DNA of 64,000 bases from an uncultured Sphingomonadales bacterium (GTDB taxonomy: Bacteria > Pseudomonadota > Alphaproteobacteria > Sphingomonadales > Sphingomonadaceae): contig CAIJLZ010000005.1 of assembly GCA_903821605.1 (NCBI GenBank), forward strand, positions 62,001-126,000, in the 5' to 3' direction. A program made the translations under genes and the position numbers. Below, one piece after another: positions 33,474 to 41,596 of this stretch. The first letter of the stretch is position 1; the number at the start of each line of letters is the position of its first letter. The notes below the pieces were generated by a model that saw only the letters and a list, made by a program, of their open reading frames with translations, was not told where the DNA came from and did no database searches.

Positions 33474-33617
33474 GAAGGCGAATCGTTGGCTGATAGGGCT
33501 TCCGATGCCTTTCCAACGAGTGAGTGAGCGCCAAGCAGCGTCTCGCCTTCAGGGTCGCAATCGTCTCACGCGCCCATTTGGGCGCAGCGGACAACGTGAT
33601 TAAAGAGGGCACAGACG
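33474..33617 (+). promoter_or_regulatory. Highly structured 5' leader of the adhesin gene
   Basis: Nested inverted repeats are visible: GAAGGCGA (33474-33481) with TCGCCTTC (33543-33550), enclosing CGTTGG (33484-33489) with CCAACG (33513-33518). A separate perfect hairpin GCGCCC-ATTT-GGGCGC lies at 33570-33585. The ribosome site AGAGGG follows about 30 bases later. The architecture suggests a regulatory RNA leader; it does not match a riboswitch class that I recognise. Confidence 0.45.
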
Positions 33618-36600
33618 ATGGCAATCGACACTTTCTCCGGCCGCATGGCTGATGTGAACACGGGCAACACTCAGGCAAATCCGGGGTCAGCCAAGGTGGC
33701 AATCCTTGGTGGTGCGACCCGCATCGTCCCCTCAAATGGTGTTGTCGTTCTGCCAGAAGGCGTCGCGCTGGACCAGATCCATGTGCTCGGTCGCGACCTG
33801 GTGGTGAACCTGCCGGACGGTGGCCAAATGGTCATTGTCGATGGTGCCATCAACATTCCGCAGATCGTCATCGGTGAAGTGCAGTTGCCCGCTGCCAACG
33901 TCGCCGCCTTGCTGATCGGCCAAGAACCCGAGCCTGCGGCGGGTGCGCCCAGCAGCGGCGGTGGCAGCTTCACCGAAGTGGTTGGCGATATTGGTGATCC
34001 GTTCGGCATTGGAGATCTGTTGCCGCCGACCGAACTGGCGTTCACCGAACCCACCACCCAGGAAATTTTTCCCGAGATCACCAACAAAACGCCGACGATC
34101 GACATCGAAGTCGATGATTCCGGCGTTTCGGTCATCAACGCGGTTGACGCGGTGCGCGAAGAAGCGCTGCCCGCACGCGGCGATGAGCCGGAAGGATCCA
34201 ACAGCGAACTGACTAGCGAGGCCACTTTCGGCTTCATCAACATCAGCGTGCCGGACGCACCCGGCACGCTCACCATCAACGGCATCGAAATCACCACTGT
34301 CGGCCAGACAATCACAACCCCGCTCGGCGTACTGACCATCGTCAGCATTTCGCCGACGCAGGTTGGTTATAGCTATCTTCTGACTGACGACACGCTGACA
34401 GCGGCATCGGACGACTTCACCGTTGTCATTTCCGACGCTGATGGCGATACCGCCACGGCTACACTCAAGATCAACATCGTCGATGACGTTCCGACGGCCG
34501 TGAACGACACCGATAGCGTCGCAGACGGCAGCTATGCAGCGGCCACCGGCAATGTCATCACCGATACCGCTGCAGGCGATACGGGCGACAGCGACAATGG
34601 CGCCGATACTGTGGGCGCCGACAACGCGCAGCTATCGGCGATTGCCAGCAACAACGTCCCGGCCAATAGCGACAACAGCGCTGACGGCAGCGGCAATTTT
34701 GTCGTGAACGGTCAATATGGCGTGCTGACCATCAACGAAGACGGCAGCTACAGCTACACGCGGAGTGCCGGCACGCCGGGTGGCGTGACCGAGACCTTCA
34801 CCTATACGCTGACCGATGGCGACGGCGATAACGCAACGGCGACGCTGACGATCAATATCGGCGACATCCAGCCAATCACCGGTGAAAATGCGACCGTACA
34901 GCTCGACGATGACGCGCTGGGCGGCGGCATTAGCGGCGGCACCGGCGATGATACCGATGCAGCCAACATCAGCGGCACCCTGACTGGTGCCGGCGGCGAC
35001 GGCGCCCTGACTTGGGCCTATGAGACGACTGGCGCACCGGCTGGCTTCACCTATGTCACGAGCGGCGACGATCTCCTCATCTATCAGGGCAATGCACAAA
35101 CCGGCACGCTCGTACTGACCATCACGCTCGATCCGGCGACGGGCGACTACACCGTCACCCAGAATGCGCCGATCGCCCAAGCTGCCGGGCTCGACGAGAA
35201 CAACCAGCTGTTCACAATCAACTATACGGTCAGTGATCAGGACTCGGATTCGACGCCGGGTACACTCAACATCAGCATTGATGACGATAGCCCGACGCTC
35301 GGCGTCACCCAGAGCGGTGAAGGCGATATCATGCTCACCACCCAGGATGGCGACACCATCGACGCCGCGTCCGACACCGATGTGTCGACCGCCGATTTCG
35401 GCGGCGTGTTCGGCCTGACCCAGAATGCCGGTGCCGATGGCCTTGGCACTGCGGGAACGCTGAGCTTTGAACTGAACGTCACCAACTCGACCTCGGGTCT
35501 CGCCAGCCATGGTGCCGCGATCAACCTGTTCGACATCGGCGGCAAGATCGTCGGTTCGACCGCAGCGACCGCTGGCGACGTCACGACCGGCAACACCATC
35601 TTCGATCTGGTCGTCAATGGCTCGGGCGTGGTCACACTGACCCAATATCAGCAGATCGACCATGGGTCGGAACTCACCACCGACGCGCCGTTCGCTGATC
35701 AGCTGGCCGTGCTTGCCGATGGCAAGATCTCGCTGACCGCATCTGCCACCGTCACCGATTATGATGGCGACACCGCCACCGATAACGAGACCGTGGACCT
35801 TGGCGGCAACATCAAGTTCGCCGATCATGGCCCGACGCTCGACGTCACCAAGGGCACCGAGACCGGCGTGGTGCTCACCACCCAGGACGGCGACACCATC
35901 GATGCGGCGTCTGACACCGATGTGTCGACCGCCAATTTCGGCGGCGTGTTCGGCCTGACCCAGAATGCCGGTGCCGATGGCCTTGGCACTGCGGGAACGC
36001 TGAGCTTTGACCTGAACGTCACCGATGCAGATTCGGACCTCTCCAGCCATGGCGCCGCGATCAACCTGTTCGACATCGGCGGCAAGATCGTCGGTTCGAC
36101 CGCAGCGACCGCTGGCGACGTCACGACCGGCAACACCATCTTCGATCTGGCCGTCAATGGCTCGGGCGTGGTCACGCTGACCCAATATCAGCAGATCGAC
36201 CATGGGTCGGAACTCACCACCGACGCGCCGTTCGCTGATCAGCTGGCCGTGCTTGCCGATGGCAAGATCTCGCTGACCGCCTCTGCCACCGTCACCGATT
36301 ATGATGGCGACACCGCCACCGATAGCGAGACCGTGGACCTTGGCGGCAACATCAAGTTCGCCGATCATGGCCCGACGATTGACCTGACGCTCCGCTCCAC
36401 TGGCCTGGTGGTTGATGAATCAGTCGGCACGGCGGGCTCCGTCCTGAATGAGGGTGGCGCGACCAATAATGATGAGACCTTAGCGGGCGCTGCCAGCGGC
36501 GCCATTGGGTATGCCAAGGGCATGTTGTTCGACATCACCACCGCAAATGCCGGTGCAGATGGCCAAGCCTCGCGCGTTTATTCGCTGTCGCTGGGTAGCG

Positions 36601-39365
36601 CGGGCCTTTCTGGTCTGGTCGACTCCGACACCAACCAAAATGTCGTGCTGACGCTTGTAAGCGGCGTGATTGAGGGTCGCACCGCGACAGGCGGAGACTT
36701 GGTGTTCACCTTGTCAATCAATAGCGGCACGGGTGAGGTTTCCCTCAACCAATTCCGCGCGATTGAGCATAATGATAGCGCAGACCATGACGAAAACGGT
36801 GCAAGCGCCGCGACGCTCTTGGCCAATGCAATCTCGTTGAATGTGACGCTGAGTGACTATGATGGCGACACTGCTAGCGACACGCTCGACATTTCGGGCC
36901 TGATCAAATTTGAAGACGATGGCCCGGCCGTGTTGAGTTCGTCCAATGCCTCGCTGATTAACGGCGGGACATTCAGCGGGTCCGGCACCTTCTCTTATGA
37001 CATTGGTTCGGACCATCGTGCCGCACCGAGCACGACGAATTCGGATTTCCAGTCCGTCGTTCTTTCGGGCACGATCAACGGCTCGGCGATCACGCCATCG
37101 GCCCTCACCCGCGTGTCGGAAACGCTGACCAGCGCGACGTTCAGCTTCTCGTTCAGCTATGCGGCTGGCGGCCAGACGTTGAGCGATACCGGCACGATCG
37201 TGTTTGATAAGGCGCTTGGCACCTACACGGTCGATCTGGACAGTCAGGTGCAGGGCTATTCGTTCGGCACCACCAGCCAATCGACCTTCATTCAGGGCTA
37301 TACAGAAGGTACGGATACGGTCGACGCAACCCAACCGGCGGTGGCCATTGCCCAGATTTCAACGAACCTCTTCATCCAGTTCACCGGGGAATCGGTTTCC
37401 GGCAGCAACAGCCTGCAGGCTGGATCACCGGGTGCCAATGGCGATGCGCTGACGGGCGATGCGACCTTCGTCAATGGCGAAGTCTTGACCGGCAACGACT
37501 CTTGGGCTTCGGTGTCTGGCAGCGCGAATGGCGTGGCAGGCGATACGATCGGCAAGGGCGAAGTCCTGGATATGGATTTCTTCACTAGCAATCCAGGTGG
37601 CCACACCGATCTCGCCGCCACGGCAGAGGTCAACAACGTCTTCTTCAAGCTCGATGGCATCGGCAATAACGAAGATTTTGTGGTTGTGTTGAAGTTGCAT
37701 GACACGGTCACGAACGAATACACCACCAAGGCAGTTCTTGTGGAGAACGCCGACATTTGGAAGGGACCGGGCACTGGTCCGGGGATCTACAACTCGGTCA
37801 CGCTGGACAATAATGATGGCCTGGTGATCATTGAATCCAATGATTACAACAGCGCGACCAGCCATTATGTGATCGTCGGCATGCAGGTGGCATCCGACAA
37901 TGGCAATATGACCGGCCCTGCGATTGATCTGAACAAGGCCATTGGTGACCTTGGCGGGTCTACGGATGTCCAGAACCTGACGGATGATGTCAACGACACG
38001 GGCTTCAAGGTCTCGGATATCGGTCTGGTTCAGACCACCAATGTCCTTGCATCTGGCGCCTTGTCATTCAACGTCACGATTGTGGATGCCGATGGCGACA
38101 CGTCGTCGCAGATCTTGACGGCCACATTGGCCGCGCCGGTCGTCACCCCGGTCGCACTCGACATGGATGGCGATCACACCGTCAGCTATCTCGGCCTCGA
38201 AGCGGGCGTGCACTACGACTATGCCGGCGACGGCACGGCGGAGAACACCGCCTGGGTCGCGGGCAATGATGGCCTGCTGGCGTTGCGCCATGCCGATGGT
38301 TCGCTCCAGATCCAGTTCTCGACCCAAGCGGGCGAGACCGATCTTGAGGGTCTGGCCAAGGTATACGACACCAATCACGACGGCGTGCTGAACGCTGCTG
38401 ATACCGATTTCGCCAGCTTCGGCGTGTGGCAGGATGCAGATAGCGATGGCGCAGTTGATGCTGGTGAGTTCACCTCGCTGAGCGACAGCGGCATTGTTGC
38501 GATCAACCTCGTGTCAGATGGCCAGGTGACAATCGCTGCTGATGGCGACGTGATCGTGTTCGGTGAAACGACCTACACCAAGGCCGATGGCTCGTCCTCG
38601 ACCGTGGCCGATGTTGGCTTCGTCACCTCGACCGCGACCAATGACAACATCAAGGCCGAACAGACCTCGCTCAACGGCAGCATCTCAAATGCACTGCTCG
38701 CCGCGAGCCTGGTCGCGATGATCGACCCGAGCGATAGCAATGCCCAGCCGGTCATCACGGCCGAGCCGGTGACGGAAGAGCAGTCGGTTACGACCGACAG
38801 CAACGCCGTCAACTCGGACGACAGCACCGATAGCGCGCCGTCGGCAACCGCTGACAGCAGCACCCTGCTCGACAGCAACTCGACGCCGGTGATCAGCGAG
38901 GCCGCTCATCACAGCTCGTCGGACGAAGGTCATGATGCAGTTGCCACTGGCTTCGAACAGGCTGCCGATGTCGCCCATCAGGTGATCAGCGACCTGCTCG
39001 ACCAGAGCGACATCAGCCCGGCGCTCTTCCACTTCGCTCAGGCGGTTGCGGTGGACGCACCGGCCAATGTCGCGATGGAAGCCGTGCTGATCCAGCAGCA
39101 GGCCGACGGTCAGGGCGGTGCTCCGGCGCAGCTTGGCGAAGTCCTTGCTGACGCACTGAGTGGCGGCGCTGGTCAGGGTCCGAGCATCGATCATCTGCTC
39201 GATGCGCTCGCTGGCACCCATGAGGGCGTCGAGATTGCCGCCATGCTGACCAACGCGCTTGGCGGCCAGCCGGGGAACATCCCCGAACTGGTCACGGCGC
39301 TGCACGTCAACTTCAACGATATGATGGACCATTTCACGGCCCATCCGGATGCAATCGCAGCTTAA
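33618..39365 (+). CDS. Large repeat adhesin with LapA-type retention module
   Basis: A 1915-residue, acidic, Asp/Thr/Gly-rich surface protein with almost no cysteine. Residues 1 to about 105 form an N-terminal retention module (ALDQIHVLGRDLVVNLPDG, then MVIVDGAINIPQIVIGEVQL), followed by PAAG at 106-109, the position and pattern of the LapG cut site. VCBS/cadherin-like domains follow (about 210-430), then two near-identical 180-residue repeats from about residue 557 and a divergent third to about 1100. A Ca2+-binding EF-hand-like region lies near 1584 (DTNHDGVLNAADTDF and DADSDGAVDAGEF). The Ser/Asp-rich C-terminus lacks RTX nonapeptides. Export by the downstream type I system and anchoring in its outer-membrane pore are inferred. 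AGAGGG precedes the ATG. Confidence 0.88.
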   Translation: MAIDTFSGRMADVNTGNTQANPGSAKVAILGGATRIVPSNGVVVLPEGVALDQIHVLGRDLVVNLPDGGQMVIVDGAINIPQIVIGEVQLPAANVAALLIGQEPEPAAGAPSSGGGSFTEVVGDIGDPFGIGDLLPPTELAFTEPTTQEIFPEITNKTPTIDIEVDDSGVSVINAVDAVREEALPARGDEPEGSNSELTSEATFGFINISVPDAPGTLTINGIEITTVGQTITTPLGVLTIVSISPTQVGYSYLLTDDTLTAASDDFTVVISDADGDTATATLKINIVDDVPTAVNDTDSVADGSYAAATGNVITDTAAGDTGDSDNGADTVGADNAQLSAIASNNVPANSDNSADGSGNFVVNGQYGVLTINEDGSYSYTRSAGTPGGVTETFTYTLTDGDGDNATATLTINIGDIQPITGENATVQLDDDALGGGISGGTGDDTDAANISGTLTGAGGDGALTWAYETTGAPAGFTYVTSGDDLLIYQGNAQTGTLVLTITLDPATGDYTVTQNAPIAQAAGLDENNQLFTINYTVSDQDSDSTPGTLNISIDDDSPTLGVTQSGEGDIMLTTQDGDTIDAASDTDVSTADFGGVFGLTQNAGADGLGTAGTLSFELNVTNSTSGLASHGAAINLFDIGGKIVGSTAATAGDVTTGNTIFDLVVNGSGVVTLTQYQQIDHGSELTTDAPFADQLAVLADGKISLTASATVTDYDGDTATDNETVDLGGNIKFADHGPTLDVTKGTETGVVLTTQDGDTIDAASDTDVSTANFGGVFGLTQNAGADGLGTAGTLSFDLNVTDADSDLSSHGAAINLFDIGGKIVGSTAATAGDVTTGNTIFDLAVNGSGVVTLTQYQQIDHGSELTTDAPFADQLAVLADGKISLTASATVTDYDGDTATDSETVDLGGNIKFADHGPTIDLTLRSTGLVVDESVGTAGSVLNEGGATNNDETLAGAASGAIGYAKGMLFDITTANAGADGQASRVYSLSLGSAGLSGLVDSDTNQNVVLTLVSGVIEGRTATGGDLVFTLSINSGTGEVSLNQFRAIEHNDSADHDENGASAATLLANAISLNVTLSDYDGDTASDTLDISGLIKFEDDGPAVLSSSNASLINGGTFSGSGTFSYDIGSDHRAAPSTTNSDFQSVVLSGTINGSAITPSALTRVSETLTSATFSFSFSYAAGGQTLSDTGTIVFDKALGTYTVDLDSQVQGYSFGTTSQSTFIQGYTEGTDTVDATQPAVAIAQISTNLFIQFTGESVSGSNSLQAGSPGANGDALTGDATFVNGEVLTGNDSWASVSGSANGVAGDTIGKGEVLDMDFFTSNPGGHTDLAATAEVNNVFFKLDGIGNNEDFVVVLKLHDTVTNEYTTKAVLVENADIWKGPGTGPGIYNSVTLDNNDGLVIIESNDYNSATSHYVIVGMQVASDNGNMTGPAIDLNKAIGDLGGSTDVQNLTDDVNDTGFKVSDIGLVQTTNVLASGALSFNVTIVDADGDTSSQILTATLAAPVVTPVALDMDGDHTVSYLGLEAGVHYDYAGDGTAENTAWVAGNDGLLALRHADGSLQIQFSTQAGETDLEGLAKVYDTNHDGVLNAADTDFASFGVWQDADSDGAVDAGEFTSLSDSGIVAINLVSDGQVTIAADGDVIVFGETTYTKADGSSSTVADVGFVTSTATNDNIKAEQTSLNGSISNALLAASLVAMIDPSDSNAQPVITAEPVTEEQSVTTDSNAVNSDDSTDSAPSATADSSTLLDSNSTPVISEAAHHSSSDEGHDAVATGFEQAADVAHQVISDLLDQSDISPALFHFAQAVAVDAPANVAMEAVLIQQQADGQGGAPAQLGEVLADALSGGAGQGPSIDHLLDALAGTHEGVEIAAMLTNALGGQPGNIPELVTALHVNFNDMMDHFTAHPDAIAA
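35291..36370 (+). repeat. 540-bp tandem duplication within the adhesin gene
   Basis: Two units (about 35291-35830 and 35831-36370) are nearly identical over long stretches; for example 35641-35700 and 36181-36240 are the same base for base. Each encodes a 180-residue domain with FDIGGKIVGSTAATAG and TQYQQIDHGSELTT. A third, diverged copy follows (about 36371-36930). The high identity suggests recent duplication and possible copy-number change. Confidence 0.85.
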
Positions 39366-39404
39366 GTAACGCGAGTTCCGAACGCAGTTACACGGAGGAA
39401 AACA

Positions 39405-40121
39405 ATGAAATCACATAAACTTGCGCTGAAAGGCGTCGCCTTGACCCTATTACTGGGCAGCGCCCAGGCTCAGGCCTATCCCCCGTCCTCGCTCATGCAG
39501 CTCGGTGTCTCCGAACTGCGCTCGGAACTCGACAAGCGTTACAACGAAGCCGTTCAGGTCGCCAAGGTCAGCGAAACGCTGCGGGCCGACAGTGCGCGCT
39601 TCATCTGGGCAAATGAAGCCAAGGCCCAGTGCGGCATTGCCATCGGCTTTACCAAGGCCGGCAAGAAGGACGAGCCGAGCGTCAGCAAGTGCGACGCCTT
39701 CGCCGCTCGTTTGGCTGCTCCAACCATGGCCTCGGCCCCGGTCGTTGAGGCTGCACCTACCCCGGCCCAGTGCGAAGCCTCGCCCATTGTCGAGCTGTTC
39801 TTCAACTGGGACGAGGACGTAGTCCCCGCCGATACGGCGAGCCTGCTCACATCATTTGTTCAGGCACGCACGAGCTGCGGCTGGACGGGCTACACCGTCA
39901 CCGGTCACACCGACACCTCGGGTACGGCCAAATATAATGATGACCTGTCGTTGCGTCGGGCCAACAATGTCGCTGCCATTCTCCAGTCGCTCGGTCTTGC
40001 GGCCGGCGAGATGGCCATTTCGGGGACCGGCGAAGCTGGCCTGAAGGTTGAAACTGCGGACGGCGTTCGTGAACCGGCTAATCGGCGCGTCGAGATCATC
40101 GCGCGTCAGCCTGGCAATTGA
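39405..40121 (+). CDS. OmpA-family peptidoglycan-binding protein
   Basis: A 238-residue exported protein with a signal peptide (to about residue 24, SAQAQAYPP), a helical N-terminal domain with two cysteines, and a C-terminal OmpA domain (about 125-235) with FFNWDEDVVPADTAS, GYTVTGHTDTSGTAKYND and ANRRVEII. It would bind peptidoglycan, perhaps fixing the secretion complex to the wall. It lies 39 bases after the adhesin and 17 bases before the TolC-like gene, clearly within the type I secretion operon. Confidence 0.85.
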   Translation: MKSHKLALKGVALTLLLGSAQAQAYPPSSLMQLGVSELRSELDKRYNEAVQVAKVSETLRADSARFIWANEAKAQCGIAIGFTKAGKKDEPSVSKCDAFAARLAAPTMASAPVVEAAPTPAQCEASPIVELFFNWDEDVVPADTASLLTSFVQARTSCGWTGYTVTGHTDTSGTAKYNDDLSLRRANNVAAILQSLGLAAGEMAISGTGEAGLKVETADGVREPANRRVEIIARQPGN

Positions 40122-40138
40122 TTTGGGGAAGAGCGACC

Positions 40139-41536
40139 ATGACTAATTTCAAGAAAATGCTGCTCGTCTCGACGGCAGCCCTTACCGGCCTCGCCGGTCT
40201 GGCCTCGGCCGAAACCGTGACGCTCCGCGATGCGATGTCACTCGCCATCGACTCGCACCCGGAAATCAACCAGGCGATCCAGAACAAAGAAGCGATCGAG
40301 TTCGAGCGTGAACAGGCCCAGGGCCTGTTCCTGCCGCGCGTTTCGGTCGAAGGTTCGGCGGGCTGGCGTCATCTGGAAAACCCGACACGGCGTGCGCTTG
40401 ATGCGTCGAACAAGGATCTGATGCCGCTCGAAGCCAGCATTCGTGGCGAACAGATCATCTTCGACTCCGGCAACCGGGCGAATGAACTCAAGCGTCAGGC
40501 CGCCCGCACCGATGGGGCCGCGACCCGGATTGAGGAACGCTCGCAGTTCATTGCCCTGCAGGTGGCGCGTCAGTATCTTGATTATCTGCTCCAGCAGCGC
40601 ATCGTTGCCGCGTCCGCCGACAATGTGGCCTTCCACGAAAAGCTGGTAGGCGACCTGACGCAAGGCGTGTCGCAAGGCTCGATCAGCATTGCCGATCAGC
40701 AGCAGGCCGAGGAACGTCTCCAGTCGGCCCGCGCCAAGCTGACCGAATCGCGGCAGGACCTTACCAACACCGCGATCTCGATCCGCACCCTGTCGGGGAT
40801 CGACATTGAAGAAACCGCGATCTTGCCGGAACCGCTGCGCGCCAAGCTGCCGGTCGACCTCAATGAGGCAATCGAGAAGACCCGCACCAAGAGCCCCAAG
40901 ATTCGCGAAGCGCAGGCCGATCTGGATGCCGCCTATGCGATGATCGGCAAGGCCAAGGCCGATCTCGGCCCATCACTGTCATTGGAGGCTTCGGCCCGTC
41001 ATGGCGATGAAGTCGATGGGTTCCGCAACGGCACCACGACTGACATTCAGGCCCGGGTCGTCGCCCGCATGTTGCTGTTCGATGGCGGCATCAACCGCGC
41101 CAAGGTGCAGGAAATGGTCCGTCGCGCCAGCGAAGCCCGTTTCCGCCTGCATCAGGTGTCGCGTGAGGCCGAAGAAGACCTCCGCGTCTCGTGGAATGCA
41201 TGGACCAATCAGGGAAAGCTGGTTAACGAACTTGACCAGCAGGCGAAGGCCTCCGATGACGTGCTGAACTCGTACCGGGAACAGTTTAACGTTGGTCGCC
41301 GGTCGCTGTTGGACGTGCTTGATGCCCAAAACACGCGCTTTAATGTGCAGGTTCGGGCCGAGACCGCCCGCTTCGCGACCCAGTTCGCCGAATATAAGAT
41401 CCTCGCTGCAGAGAATGAACTTCTCCAGGCAATGGATTTGACTGCTCCCGCCTCGGCCAAGGCTGATGCTCGTGCCCGCTTCCATGTGGGCCCGACTCCG
41501 CCGGCTGAGACCATGCGTCGGCGTTATCCGGACTGA
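40139..41536 (+). CDS. TolC-family outer membrane channel of a type I secretion system
   Basis: A 465-residue protein with a signal peptide (ending about residue 25, LASAETVTLRDAM) and the paired long helical repeats of TolC, typical of LapE/AggA-like channels (HPEINQAIQNKEAIEFEREQ, split as HPEINQAIQN and KEAIEFEREQ; FNVGRRSLLDVLDAQNTRF). It forms the outer-membrane pore in which a LapA-type adhesin is retained. The ATG at 40139 has a GGGGAAGAG ribosome site; an in-frame start at 40118 would overlap the OmpA gene. Confidence 0.9.
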   Translation: MTNFKKMLLVSTAALTGLAGLASAETVTLRDAMSLAIDSHPEINQAIQNKEAIEFEREQAQGLFLPRVSVEGSAGWRHLENPTRRALDASNKDLMPLEASIRGEQIIFDSGNRANELKRQAARTDGAATRIEERSQFIALQVARQYLDYLLQQRIVAASADNVAFHEKLVGDLTQGVSQGSISIADQQQAEERLQSARAKLTESRQDLTNTAISIRTLSGIDIEETAILPEPLRAKLPVDLNEAIEKTRTKSPKIREAQADLDAAYAMIGKAKADLGPSLSLEASARHGDEVDGFRNGTTTDIQARVVARMLLFDGGINRAKVQEMVRRASEARFRLHQVSREAEEDLRVSWNAWTNQGKLVNELDQQAKASDDVLNSYREQFNVGRRSLLDVLDAQNTRFNVQVRAETARFATQFAEYKILAAENELLQAMDLTAPASAKADARARFHVGPTPPAETMRRRYPD

Positions 41537-41596
41537 AGATCGCACAGCTTGTGGCTTGGCCCGCAAGCCGGGTGCTAACCGCAAGGGATCGTGATC

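Noticed and set aside
34632-36368. 578-codon frame opposite the adhesin
   Set aside because: It mirrors the adhesin repeats and has no family similarity; it is a by-product of GC-rich repeat sequence.
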